Below are positions 14,060 to 20,737 of a DNA stretch of 20,737 bases, piece after piece. Position 1 is the first letter of the stretch; every line of letters starts with the position of its first letter. The DNA lies in contig MEUF01000090.1 in the NCBI GenBank assembly GCA_001771615.1, positions 1-20,737 of the forward strand. Reading direction: 5' to 3'. Made by a program: the position numbers and the translations under genes. The stretch is from a candidate division WOR-1 bacterium RIFOXYB2_FULL_48_7 (lineage in GTDB: Bacteria; Margulisbacteria; WOR-1; O2-12-FULL-45-9; XYB2-FULL-48-7). The notes under the pieces are model-generated. The model was not told the DNA's origin. It was given only the letters and a program-made list of their open reading frames with translations, and did no database searches.

Positions 14060-14737
14060 ATGAATATTAACCTGTCGCTCGTTGCCCTGCGTTGCCGGGC
14101 TAAAATAGCCTGGTTTGATGCCAAAGCCGCCGTGACGCGACAGTACTACCCAAGGGCCGCTTACCAGGCCGGATACTCCCCCGATACGGAATACCTGCCG
14201 ATTATTGGGGCTGACCACGTTGTTACTGACCATGTACTAAGGCGGACCGCCCACGAACAGGGCCTGCTCCACCCAACTGTTCATTTAATCATTTTTAATG
14301 AAAGAGGCGAAATATTGGTTCAAAAAAGAGGTGGGAGTAAGGACAATAGTGCCGGGAAGTTGGCCCAATCGGTTGGCGGACATCTTTCAGCCTTAAACTG
14401 CCCGGTTGGCGAGCCAGTCCACTTGCTGACCAGTTTTCAGGCCGTAAAAATTGAAAGCAGCCAAGAATTGGGGATTAGTTTATCCCAAATATCATTTATC
14501 GCTGAATTCAGGCATGTTTCTGCTGGGGGGAAAAATCAAGAGTTTGCCACGTTATTTTTGGGTTGGACGAATGACCAAATTAAAGCCAATAGGACAGAGT
14601 TAAGCTGGGCGGAATGGTTTGACCCGTTTCAGGTCAGGGCCCTGTCAATAAGCTCGCCGGGACTGTTTTCTCCCAGTTTTTTGACCGACCTGGCTAAATT
14701 GGAATCTGCGGGATTCTTTAATCCTCGACCAAAATAG
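14060..14737 (+). CDS. Nudix-fold protein with degenerate Nudix box (225 aa)
   Basis: The central part (about 70-170) has the Nudix hydrolase/IPP-isomerase layout: GLLHPTVHLIIFNERGEILV, QKRGGSKDNSAGKLAQSVGG, then HLSA and the helix SFQAVKIESSQELGI. Family members hydrolyse nucleoside diphosphates linked to another group, or isomerise IPP. In the canonical REUXEE stretch the Arg is Ile131 and the first Glu of the EE pair is Gln136, while Glu132 and Glu137 remain. About 10 extra residues separate the GGH glycines from the helix. Catalysis may be altered or lost. The N-terminal 45 residues are unlike the family. The start at 14060 is the only ATG and is supported by a -10 match 7 nt upstream. 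pgm begins 14 nt downstream but has its own candidate -10. Confidence 0.7.
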   Translation: MNINLSLVALRCRAKIAWFDAKAAVTRQYYPRAAYQAGYSPDTEYLPIIGADHVVTDHVLRRTAHEQGLLHPTVHLIIFNERGEILVQKRGGSKDNSAGKLAQSVGGHLSALNCPVGEPVHLLTSFQAVKIESSQELGISLSQISFIAEFRHVSAGGKNQEFATLFLGWTNDQIKANRTELSWAEWFDPFQVRALSISSPGLFSPSFLTDLAKLESAGFFNPRPK

Positions 14738-14743
14738 TATAAA
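14738..14743 (+). promoter_or_regulatory. Candidate -10 box (TATAAA) for pgm-pgi
   Basis: TATAAA follows directly after the Nudix gene's stop codon and ends 8 nt before the pgm ATG at 14752. That places transcription start at or very close to the ATG. No Shine-Dalgarno sequence precedes pgm, and no clear -35 is seen. Confidence 0.45.
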
Positions 14744-14751
14744 ATAATTAA

Positions 14752-16365
14752 ATGACAATCTTGACTGAAAGAGTCCCTGGCCAGCCAGCCCCACCGGAAA
14801 CGTTAGTTGATATCCCCGCCCTGCTAAAAAGTTACTTTAATCAGCCGGCAACGCCGGTAGAATTCGGCACCTCTGGCCATCGCGGTTCTTCTATAAAAGG
14901 CTCCTTTAATGAAGCTCATATCCTGGCGATCAGTCAGGCTATTTGTGAATACCGGTCTGCTCAGGGGATTTCCGGGCCACTGTATATCGGGTTTGATACC
15001 CACGCATTATCAAAACCGGCCTTTGAGTCTGCTTTGCGGGTCCTGGCAGCCAATGGAGTCAGGATTATCATCAACAAAGGTGATGAATATACCCCGACCC
15101 CGGTCATTTCGCGGCTGATAATTAAACACAACCTGGGCAGGGAAAAGGATTTGGCTGACGGTATTGTGATTACTCCGTCGCATAATGGGCCGCAAGACGG
15201 CGGGTTTAAATATAACCCGACCCACGGCGGGCCGGCCGACGCCGAGGTGACAAATGTTATCCAGAACAAGGCCAATGAACTGATAAAACATCATCTGGCA
15301 GGTGTTGCCACAATTGATTTCATAGCGGCCAGAGCCAAAGTCCAAGAGTTAGATTTTATCGACTTTTATGTCGGGGAACTGGAAAAGGTAATTGATTTCG
15401 CGGCTATCCGCTCGGCTAACCTGCGTCTAGGTGCTGACCCCCTTGGGGGGGCGGGAGTTCATTATTGGCAGCCAATCGCCAGGCGTTACGGATTAAATAT
15501 AGAAGTGACCAATCCCTCGGTTGACCAAACCTTTCGATTTATGACACTTGATTCTGACTCAACGATCAGAATGGACTGCTCATCCAAAGATGCCATGGCC
15601 AGTTTAATATCATTAAAAGATAAATACGATATTGCTTTTGGTAACGATCCTGACTTTGATCGGCATGGCATAGTCACTCCGGATGGGTTGATGAATCCGA
15701 ACCATTACCTGGCGGTGGCAATCTGGTATCTTTTGCAACATCGGCCCAACTGGCCGAAAAACCTCAAAATCGGCAAAACAGCGGTTAGTAGTTCACTGAT
15801 CGATCGGATTGTGGCCGGTTTGGGTAGAGAACTCTACGAAGTGCCGGTAGGCTTTAAATGGTTTGTCCCAGGTTTAAGCCGGGGCTGGTTAGCTTTTGGC
15901 GGAGAGGAAAGCGCTGGCGCCTCATTCCTTGACCAACAGGGCGCGGTGTGGACTACAGACAAAGATGGCTTTGTCCTTGCCCTCTTAGCTGCCGAAATTA
16001 TGGCGATCACAAAAATGACCCCGTCACAGATCTACCAGAAGCTAACCGCCCAATACGGCAGCAGTTATTATGGCCGCAAAGATGGACCTATTACCGACGA
16101 ACAAAAAGTTGCCTTAGTTTCCATCAGGGGCGAGGCATTAGTTGGGCAGTCGATGGCGGGCCATAAAGTCAGTTCGGTCTTGACCAAGGCACCTGGGAAC
16201 CAGGCAGCCCTTGGCGGCATAAAAGTGATTTTAGATGATGGTTCCTGGTTTGCCATCAGGCCGTCGGGTACCGAGCCGAAAATGAAAATATATGTTGAAA
16301 GCCAAAACGGCCAGGCTTTATGGCAGCAGATCATGGCTGAAGCCCCTAAGCTGGTCTTCAAATAA
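14752..16365 (+). CDS. pgm: Phosphoglucomutase (alpha-D-glucose phosphate-specific)
   Basis: A 537-residue alpha-D-phosphohexomutase of the E. coli Pgm type. It interconverts glucose-1-phosphate and glucose-6-phosphate, linking glycogen or sugar-nucleotide synthesis to glycolysis. The four active-site elements are present: the phosphoserine loop ITPSHNGPQDGG with Ser143, the metal loop NDPDFDRHG (Asp299, Asp301, Asp303), the sugar-binding GGEESAG (383-389) and the phosphate-binding RPSGTEPK (503-510). The N-terminal FGTSGHRGSS is also typical. It is followed 14 nt later by pgi on the same strand, forming a two-gene hexose-phosphate unit. Confidence 0.97.
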   Translation: MTILTERVPGQPAPPETLVDIPALLKSYFNQPATPVEFGTSGHRGSSIKGSFNEAHILAISQAICEYRSAQGISGPLYIGFDTHALSKPAFESALRVLAANGVRIIINKGDEYTPTPVISRLIIKHNLGREKDLADGIVITPSHNGPQDGGFKYNPTHGGPADAEVTNVIQNKANELIKHHLAGVATIDFIAARAKVQELDFIDFYVGELEKVIDFAAIRSANLRLGADPLGGAGVHYWQPIARRYGLNIEVTNPSVDQTFRFMTLDSDSTIRMDCSSKDAMASLISLKDKYDIAFGNDPDFDRHGIVTPDGLMNPNHYLAVAIWYLLQHRPNWPKNLKIGKTAVSSSLIDRIVAGLGRELYEVPVGFKWFVPGLSRGWLAFGGEESAGASFLDQQGAVWTTDKDGFVLALLAAEIMAITKMTPSQIYQKLTAQYGSSYYGRKDGPITDEQKVALVSIRGEALVGQSMAGHKVSSVLTKAPGNQAALGGIKVILDDGSWFAIRPSGTEPKMKIYVESQNGQALWQQIMAEAPKLVFK

Positions 16366-16379
16366 ATCAGGAGGAAAAG

Positions 16380-18080
16380 ATGTCAACTGACGAACAGAAA
16401 GCAATCAATAAAACATTAGCCTGGGGGTTATTAAAGACAAACGCCTTGGTCCATAAGCTGCATCCGACTAACCTGCGACATTCTTTCGCCGCCAATCCAC
16501 AGCGGGCCAGCGAATTTTCCGTTAAAACTGAACATCTTTTTTATGACTTTTCCCGGCAGTTGGTCGACCGCGCCACAATGAAGCTCCTCTTCTCCCTGGC
16601 AAAAACAGCTGGATTGCCAGAAAAAATCCAGGCAATGTTTTCCGGCTTAAAAATAAATGTCACCGAAGGCCGGGCTGTTTTGCATACGGCCCTGCGTCAA
16701 CAGGGGAACAATCCGGTCTTTGTCGACGGCCAGGATGTTATCCCTGAGGTCAAGGCTGTTCTGACTAAGGTAAAGCAATTTTCTGATGAAGTTCATTCAG
16801 GCCAGCGAACCGGAATGACCGGAAAAAGGTTCAAAAATATTATTTCAATCGGGATTGGTGGTTCATATTTGGGCCCAGAGTATCTGGCCGAGGCCTGTCG
16901 AGCCTTTGCCAAAGACGGTCTGATATTACGGTTTGTGGCCAATGTTGACGGGACTGATTTTGCGCAGAAAACCGCTGATCTTGATCCGGCTGAATCGCTA
17001 TTTGTAATTGTTTCCAAGACCTTTACCACCGCTGAAACCATGAAGAATGCCGCAACGGCCAGGAATTGGCTGAAGGCAAAGCTTGGCGATAATCCGGAGG
17101 TAGTTAAAAAACATGTTATTGCGGTTTCTACAGCAGAAAAGTTGGTCAGCGAGTTCGGGATCGATCCGGCCAACATGTTTGGCTTTTGGGATTGGGTTGG
17201 CGGTCGTTTTAGCGCTGCTTCGGCTGTAGGCGCGGTCCCCCTCTCCCTTTTTCTGGGGTATGAAAATTTCGAACAGATCCTTAAGGGGGCCGCCTGGCTG
17301 GATGAGCATTTTCTTCTAGCCCCGCTGGAAAATAATATCCCGGTGATTGCCGGCTTAATAGATATCTGGAATATAAACTTTTTGGGCTATCATGAAAGAG
17401 CGCTCCTCCCCTACGCCCAGGCATTATTAAAATTAGCTCCGCACACACAACAGGTGGAGATGGAAAGCAATGGCAAGCGGGTCGATGTTTATGGCCGGCC
17501 GGTTGCTTTTGCCACTGGCGAAGTGGTTTTTGGCGAGCCGGGGACCAACGGGCAACACTCGTTTTACCAGCTTATTCACCAGGGAATGGTAATTCCAGCT
17601 GATTTTATTGCCGCGATCAACTCCCAATATCAAGTCGGCACAAATTCCGCAACTGCTGTCGACCATCAGCGTGAGTTATTATGTAATTTTCTGGCCCAAC
17701 CTGATGCGCTGGCTTTTGGCAAGACAGCCGATGAGGTTAGAGAGGAATTGGTCAGCCAAGGTAAATTAAATGCCGATGAAATTGAGGAGCTGGTCCCGCA
17801 TAAGGTCTTCCCGGGCAATCGACCATCAAGTTCATTTTTAATCAATCAACTTACCCCCTTCACTGCCGGGCTATTATTGGCCCTCACCGAACATCGGACG
17901 GTAGTCAAAGGTTTTGTCTGGGGAATCAACAGCTTTGACCAATGGGGGGTTGAGTTGGGGAAACAATTGGGGGTCAAAGTCAGGGAACAATTTCTCAAAC
18001 AGCCAAATGACCCGCAAGGTTTTAATCCCTCTACTGGAGCGCTATTCCGATCGATTATCGAAGGGAAATTACTTAATTAA
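16380..18080 (+). CDS. pgi: Glucose-6-phosphate isomerase
   Basis: A 566-residue phosphoglucose isomerase of the long bacterial/eukaryotic type, converting glucose-6-phosphate to fructose-6-phosphate. Signatures seen are ISIGIGGSYLGPEY (155-168), SKTFTTAETMKNA, FWDWVGGRFSAASAVG, and VFGEPGTNGQHSFYQLIHQG with catalytic Glu386 and His393. The C-terminal NSFDQWGVELGKQLG carries the conserved Lys. The start has a strong AGGAGG 5 nt upstream. The 3' end overlaps the convergent folE by 12 nt, so no terminator can lie between the two genes. Confidence 0.98.
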   Translation: MSTDEQKAINKTLAWGLLKTNALVHKLHPTNLRHSFAANPQRASEFSVKTEHLFYDFSRQLVDRATMKLLFSLAKTAGLPEKIQAMFSGLKINVTEGRAVLHTALRQQGNNPVFVDGQDVIPEVKAVLTKVKQFSDEVHSGQRTGMTGKRFKNIISIGIGGSYLGPEYLAEACRAFAKDGLILRFVANVDGTDFAQKTADLDPAESLFVIVSKTFTTAETMKNAATARNWLKAKLGDNPEVVKKHVIAVSTAEKLVSEFGIDPANMFGFWDWVGGRFSAASAVGAVPLSLFLGYENFEQILKGAAWLDEHFLLAPLENNIPVIAGLIDIWNINFLGYHERALLPYAQALLKLAPHTQQVEMESNGKRVDVYGRPVAFATGEVVFGEPGTNGQHSFYQLIHQGMVIPADFIAAINSQYQVGTNSATAVDHQRELLCNFLAQPDALAFGKTADEVREELVSQGKLNADEIEELVPHKVFPGNRPSSSFLINQLTPFTAGLLLALTEHRTVVKGFVWGINSFDQWGVELGKQLGVKVREQFLKQPNDPQGFNPSTGALFRSIIEGKLLN

Positions 18081-18626
18081 TGATAAGGCTTCTGCCCGGG
18101 CCTTGGCGTCCTGGCAAAAGACCCCACGGACAGCTGAAGTAACTGCCTTAGTCCCCGGCTTCTTTACGCCACGCATCGACATGCAGAGGTGTTCGGCCTC
18201 AATGACCACCAAAACTCCCCGGGGTTTTAGCTTGTTCATCAAGCTGTCAGCTATTTGGCCGGTCAGGCGTTCCTGGACTTGCGGTCGTTTGGCAAAGCCC
18301 TCAACTACTCTGATTAATTTGGAGAGGCCGGTAATATTTCCCCTGGTCGGGATATATACGACGTGGGCTTTACCGGCAAACGGGACCAGGTGATGTTCGC
18401 AAATCGAAAAAAACGGGATGTCTTTGACCATGACCATCTCTTCGTGCTCTCCCTGTTTAAAGATGGTCAATTCTTTGGCTGGATCATAATGTAACCCGGC
18501 AAACAGCTCTTCATACATGTCGGCCACCCGTTGAGGGGTTTCACGCAGCCCAGCCCGATTAACGTCTTCCCCAATCGCGGCCAGGATCTCTTTGATGGCT
18601 TTGGCAATTCTTTTTTTGTTTATCAT
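18069..18626 (-). CDS. folE: GTP cyclohydrolase I
   Basis: A 185-residue FolE. It converts GTP to 7,8-dihydroneopterin triphosphate, the first step to tetrahydrofolate. Zinc ligands are visible: Cys76 and His79 in ICEHHLVPF, and Cys148 in IEAEHLCMSMRG. Typical stretches are RAGLRETPQRVADMYEEL, VYIPTRGNITGLSKL and QERLTGQIAD. The start is 2 nt after the fhs stop, so it is the third gene of dxs-fhs-folE. The pairing with fhs is coherent, since one makes the pterin for folate and the other charges folate with a one-carbon unit. Confidence 0.97.
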   Translation of the reverse strand: MINKKRIAKAIKEILAAIGEDVNRAGLRETPQRVADMYEELFAGLHYDPAKELTIFKQGEHEEMVMVKDIPFFSICEHHLVPFAGKAHVVYIPTRGNITGLSKLIRVVEGFAKRPQVQERLTGQIADSLMNKLKPRGVLVVIEAEHLCMSMRGVKKPGTKAVTSAVRGVFCQDAKARAEALSLIK

Positions 18627-18628
18627 TT

Positions 18629-20194
18629 CTAAAAAAGCCCGGTAATTTTCCCTGCTTCAGTGATATCCATGTTCTCTGCGGCCGGGTGTTTAGGCAGGCC
18701 AGGCATAGTCATAATATCACCCGCATAAGCGACAATAAAGCCTGCGCCTGCAGAAGGTTTTAAGCCCTTGATGGTTATTCGGAAACCGGTCGGCCGGCCG
18801 TACAACTTGGAATTATCAGAAAGCGAATATTGTGTTTTTGCAATACAAACCGGGACAGCGGCAAAACCAATATTATTTAACAGCTCCAGGTCAAGTATGG
18901 CGTCCTCTGTCCAATTGATCCCATCCGCCCCATAAACCTCACGAGCGATCAGTTCGATTTTTTCTTTGATCGGCAGAGTCAGTTCATAAAGCGGATGATA
19001 GCCAGACTTTGTTTCACAGGCGGATATGACTGCTTCGGCCAGCCCCTTCCCCCCCTTGCCCCCCTTTGCCCAGACATCGGACGTTGGACATGGGACATTG
19101 AATTGCCGGCACTTATTTTGAATCTCCGCAATTTCAGCGTCGGAGTCAGAGGCTTTGCGATTTATGGCCATGACCGGGTTGACCCCAAAGGCCCTGATAT
19201 TTTCAATATGCTTCGCGATATTGTCATAACCGTGCCGTTCAATGGCCTGTTTTGTCACCACCAGGACGGCAACCTGGGGTTTAAAATCACCAATTCGGCA
19301 TTTGATATCAAAAAACTTTTCCGCTCCCAAATCAGAGGCAAATCCGGCTTCGGTCACGACATAATCCGCAAGTTTCAGGGCCAGGCGCGTCGCCACGATC
19401 GAGTTACAGCCGTGGGCAATATTGGCAAATGGCCCGCCATGGATAAAAGCCGGCCCGCCTTCCAGGGTTTGGACCAGTGTTGGTTTTAGAGCGTCATACA
19501 TCAACAAGGCCATCGCCCCATTGGCCTTGAGGTCGCTGGCCCTGACAGGTTTTCCTTCTTTGTTATATGCCACGATAATCCGACCCAGTCGCTCTTTCAT
19601 ATCGGTTAGGTTTTTCGACAGGCAAAGTATCGCCATAACTTCCGAGGAGGCAGTAATATCGAACTGGCCGCGCAGTGAACGATCGTTCATGTCCATGACT
19701 CGCCGCCAGACCATGCGTGATTCATCAATCATAAGCTCGTTACCCTGGTAAATATGGTTGTAAACCATGGCGGCTAACAGGTTATGGGCCGAAGTAATCA
19801 TATGCATATCGGACGTCAGGTGAAGATTAATGTCTTCCATCGGCAAGACCTGGGCATAGCCTCCGCCGGCCGCCCCGCCCTTCATCCCCATGACCGGACC
19901 AAGTGATGGTTCGCGGATACAAACAAAGGCTTTTTTCCCAAGAGTATTTAAGGCTTGAGCCAGGCCGATGGTTGTGGTGGTTTTGCCCTCGCCTTGCGGA
20001 GTCGGGGTCATAGCGGTAACCAAAATCAATTTGCCGTCCTTCTTTTTGGCATTTTGGGAAATATCTTTTAAATTGATTTTAGCCTTATAGCAACCGTGTA
20101 ATTCGACGTCACTTAAATTGATCCCGGCCTTTTTAGCGATCTCCACAATATTTTTTAATTTGGCTTTTTGGGCAATTTCAATATCAGTTTTCAT
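18629..20194 (-). CDS. fhs: Formate--tetrahydrofolate ligase, short form
   Basis: A 521-residue FTHFS, shorter than the roughly 555 usual. It makes 10-formyl-THF from formate, THF and ATP, feeding purine synthesis and acetogenic-type carbon flow. Motifs are TPTPQGEGKTTTTIGLAQAL (P-loop, from residue 63), REPSLGPVMGMKGGAAGGGY, AFIHGGPFANIAHGCNS, YVVTEAGFASDLGAEKF and the terminal IMTMPGLPKHPAAENMDI. Compared from memory with the Moorella enzyme, two internal stretches are missing: the glycine-rich loop after MNDRSLR (near residue 175) and a segment after AIERHG (near 321). Both are in frame, so this is not a frameshift. Codons for about residues 365-387 lie in low-complexity DNA, including a heptad repeat. 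The start overlaps the dxs stop by 4 nt (ATGA). Confidence 0.95.
   Translation of the reverse strand: MKTDIEIAQKAKLKNIVEIAKKAGINLSDVELHGCYKAKINLKDISQNAKKKDGKLILVTAMTPTPQGEGKTTTTIGLAQALNTLGKKAFVCIREPSLGPVMGMKGGAAGGGYAQVLPMEDINLHLTSDMHMITSAHNLLAAMVYNHIYQGNELMIDESRMVWRRVMDMNDRSLRGQFDITASSEVMAILCLSKNLTDMKERLGRIIVAYNKEGKPVRASDLKANGAMALLMYDALKPTLVQTLEGGPAFIHGGPFANIAHGCNSIVATRLALKLADYVVTEAGFASDLGAEKFFDIKCRIGDFKPQVAVLVVTKQAIERHGYDNIAKHIENIRAFGVNPVMAINRKASDSDAEIAEIQNKCRQFNVPCPTSDVWAKGGKGGKGLAEAVISACETKSGYHPLYELTLPIKEKIELIAREVYGADGINWTEDAILDLELLNNIGFAAVPVCIAKTQYSLSDNSKLYGRPTGFRITIKGLKPSAGAGFIVAYAGDIMTMPGLPKHPAAENMDITEAGKITGLF
19074..19101. repeat. Imperfect heptad tandem repeat inside fhs
   Basis: Four consecutive 7-mers: ACATCGG, ACGTTGG, ACATGGG, ACATTGA. 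They encode part of NVPCPTSDV. A C-rich run (about 19045-19070) adjoins them and encodes KGGKGGKG. The heptads share a C(A/T)TTGGA-like core with those in dxs, suggesting one repeat family. Confidence 0.6.
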
Positions 20195-20737
20195 AATTGT
20201 CCCTTGATGCTGTGATAAATCCCGCCTGCAGATAATCCGTATTTGGCCAAGACCTCGGCTCGCTTCCCATGTTCAATAAATTCAGTTGGCAGCCCCAGCC
20301 GGCAGACCTTAGACTTGAAGCCTTCGTTCTGCAGCAGCTCCGTGACCGCTGAACCAAAACCACCTTCCTTGATCCCTTCTTCGACGGTGACGATTAAATC
20401 GTAATTTTCAGCAGCTTTGCAGATGGCTTTTTTATCAAGCGGTTTAACAAATCTGGCATTGATCACCTTAACCGCGATCCCTTCTTTTTCCAATAGGCTG
20501 GCCGCCTCTATGGACGGGATGACCATTGATCCATAAGCCAATAAAGCGACTTTGGACTTTGGGCTTTGTACCCTGGACTTGTGTACCGTTTCCGCCTTAC
20601 CGATCTCTATTAATTCGAAGTTGCCATCGACCGGTAAGCCGTTCCCTTCTCCGCGGGGATATCTGATGGCCATGGGACCTGGATGGTGCAGCGCCGTGAA
20701 TAAAAGATTTTGTAATTCCTGTTCGTTTTTCGGTGCC
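20191..20737 (-). CDS. dxs: 1-deoxy-D-xylulose-5-phosphate synthase, C-terminal part (5' partial)
   Basis: The frame runs off the right edge of the window, so only the last 181 complete residues are present. They match the DXS pyrimidine-binding and transketolase C-terminal parts: the sequence up to LLFTALHHPGPMAIRYPRGEG, then IEIGKAE, VALLAYGSMV, VINARFVKPLD, VTVEEGIKEGGFGSAV, and LGLPTEFIEHG near the end. DXS condenses pyruvate and glyceraldehyde-3-phosphate to start the MEP pathway, so dxs here and ispG at 11103 belong to one pathway. Between GKAE and VALLAY lies an unusual KSRVQSPKSK stretch encoded by heptad repeat DNA. Met at 20673 is internal, not a start. It overlaps fhs by 4 nt. Confidence 0.95.
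   Translation of the reverse strand, partial: APKNEQELQNLLFTALHHPGPMAIRYPRGEGNGLPVDGNFELIEIGKAETVHKSRVQSPKSKVALLAYGSMVIPSIEAASLLEKEGIAVKVINARFVKPLDKKAICKAAENYDLIVTVEEGIKEGGFGSAVTELLQNEGFKSKVCRLGLPTEFIEHGKRAEVLAKYGLSAGGIYHSIKGQL
20551..20578. repeat. Imperfect heptad tandem repeat inside dxs
   Basis: On the plus strand the 7-mers are TTTGGAC, TTTGGGC, TTTGTAC, CCTGGAC, followed by TTGTGTACC. They encode the RVQSPKSK part of a surface-like extension in DXS that other DXS proteins lack at this position. This resembles short heptanucleotide tandem repeats known from other genomes, such as the STRR sequences of filamentous cyanobacteria. Confidence 0.65.

Noticed and set aside
13996..14124. Upstream extension of the small basic protein to 101 residues
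   Set aside because: The extension overlaps the Nudix gene's 5' end on the other strand and passes through both divergent promoter motifs.
14060..14737. Calling the Nudix protein isopentenyl-diphosphate isomerase (idi)
   Set aside because: The layout is IPP-isomerase-like, but the box is degenerate and the N-terminus differs, so a specific function is not supported.

Overview
The window is a compact, gene-dense chromosomal segment from a bacterium. The gene order and protein types suggest a diderm. The evidence for two membranes is a MlaE-MlaF-MlaD lipid transport operon whose MlaD ends in an outer-membrane-barrel-like domain, a layout described for Veillonella and other diderm Terrabacteria. 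That domain, moderate GC content, very tight gene spacing and imperfect heptad repeats inside genes would fit an uncultured lineage such as Margulisbacteria/Saganbacteria. No marker in the window proves this, so the taxonomic placement is inference. No tRNA, rRNA, CRISPR array, insertion sequence or phage gene was seen.

Region 1 (1-4995, + strand) is one apparent operon: the end of argS, then ilvE, acpS, nnrD, mlaE, mlaF and mlaD. Neighbours are 15 nt apart or less, or overlap by 1-14 nt. It joins amino-acid and acyl-carrier chemistry to lipid transport.

Region 2 (about 5000-8900) is an AT-richer island of three genes that I cannot assign to a known family. The first encodes a 770-residue protein built from five degenerate repeats of about 113 residues followed by a helical domain. 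The second, on the opposite strand, encodes a 188-residue protein with one possible copy of the same module plus a domain resembling the formylglycine-generating-enzyme (sulfatase-modifying factor) fold. The third, divergent from the second, encodes a 249-residue orphan. A striking 38-bp dyad covers the start codon of the first gene. This island is the most likely place for an undescribed function.

Region 3 (8905-13060, - strand) is the purine operon purC-ispG-purB-purS-purQ, with the isoprenoid gene ispG embedded in it. Region 4 (13107-13998, - strand) holds a WecG/TagA-type glycosyltransferase and, just upstream, a very basic 58-residue protein. Region 5 (14060-18080, + strand) has a Nudix-fold protein with an eroded Nudix box, then pgm and pgi, which interconvert glucose-1-P, glucose-6-P and fructose-6-P. 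Region 6 (18069-20737, - strand) is dxs-fhs-folE, covering the MEP pathway entry, one-carbon folate charging and pterin synthesis.

Several genes that begin a transcription unit (the 770-aa gene, the 249-aa gene, purC, the 58-aa gene, the Nudix gene and pgm) have a TATAAT-like hexamer only 6-8 nt before the start codon. This suggests leaderless mRNAs, whereas several downstream genes use Shine-Dalgarno sequences or stop/start overlaps.
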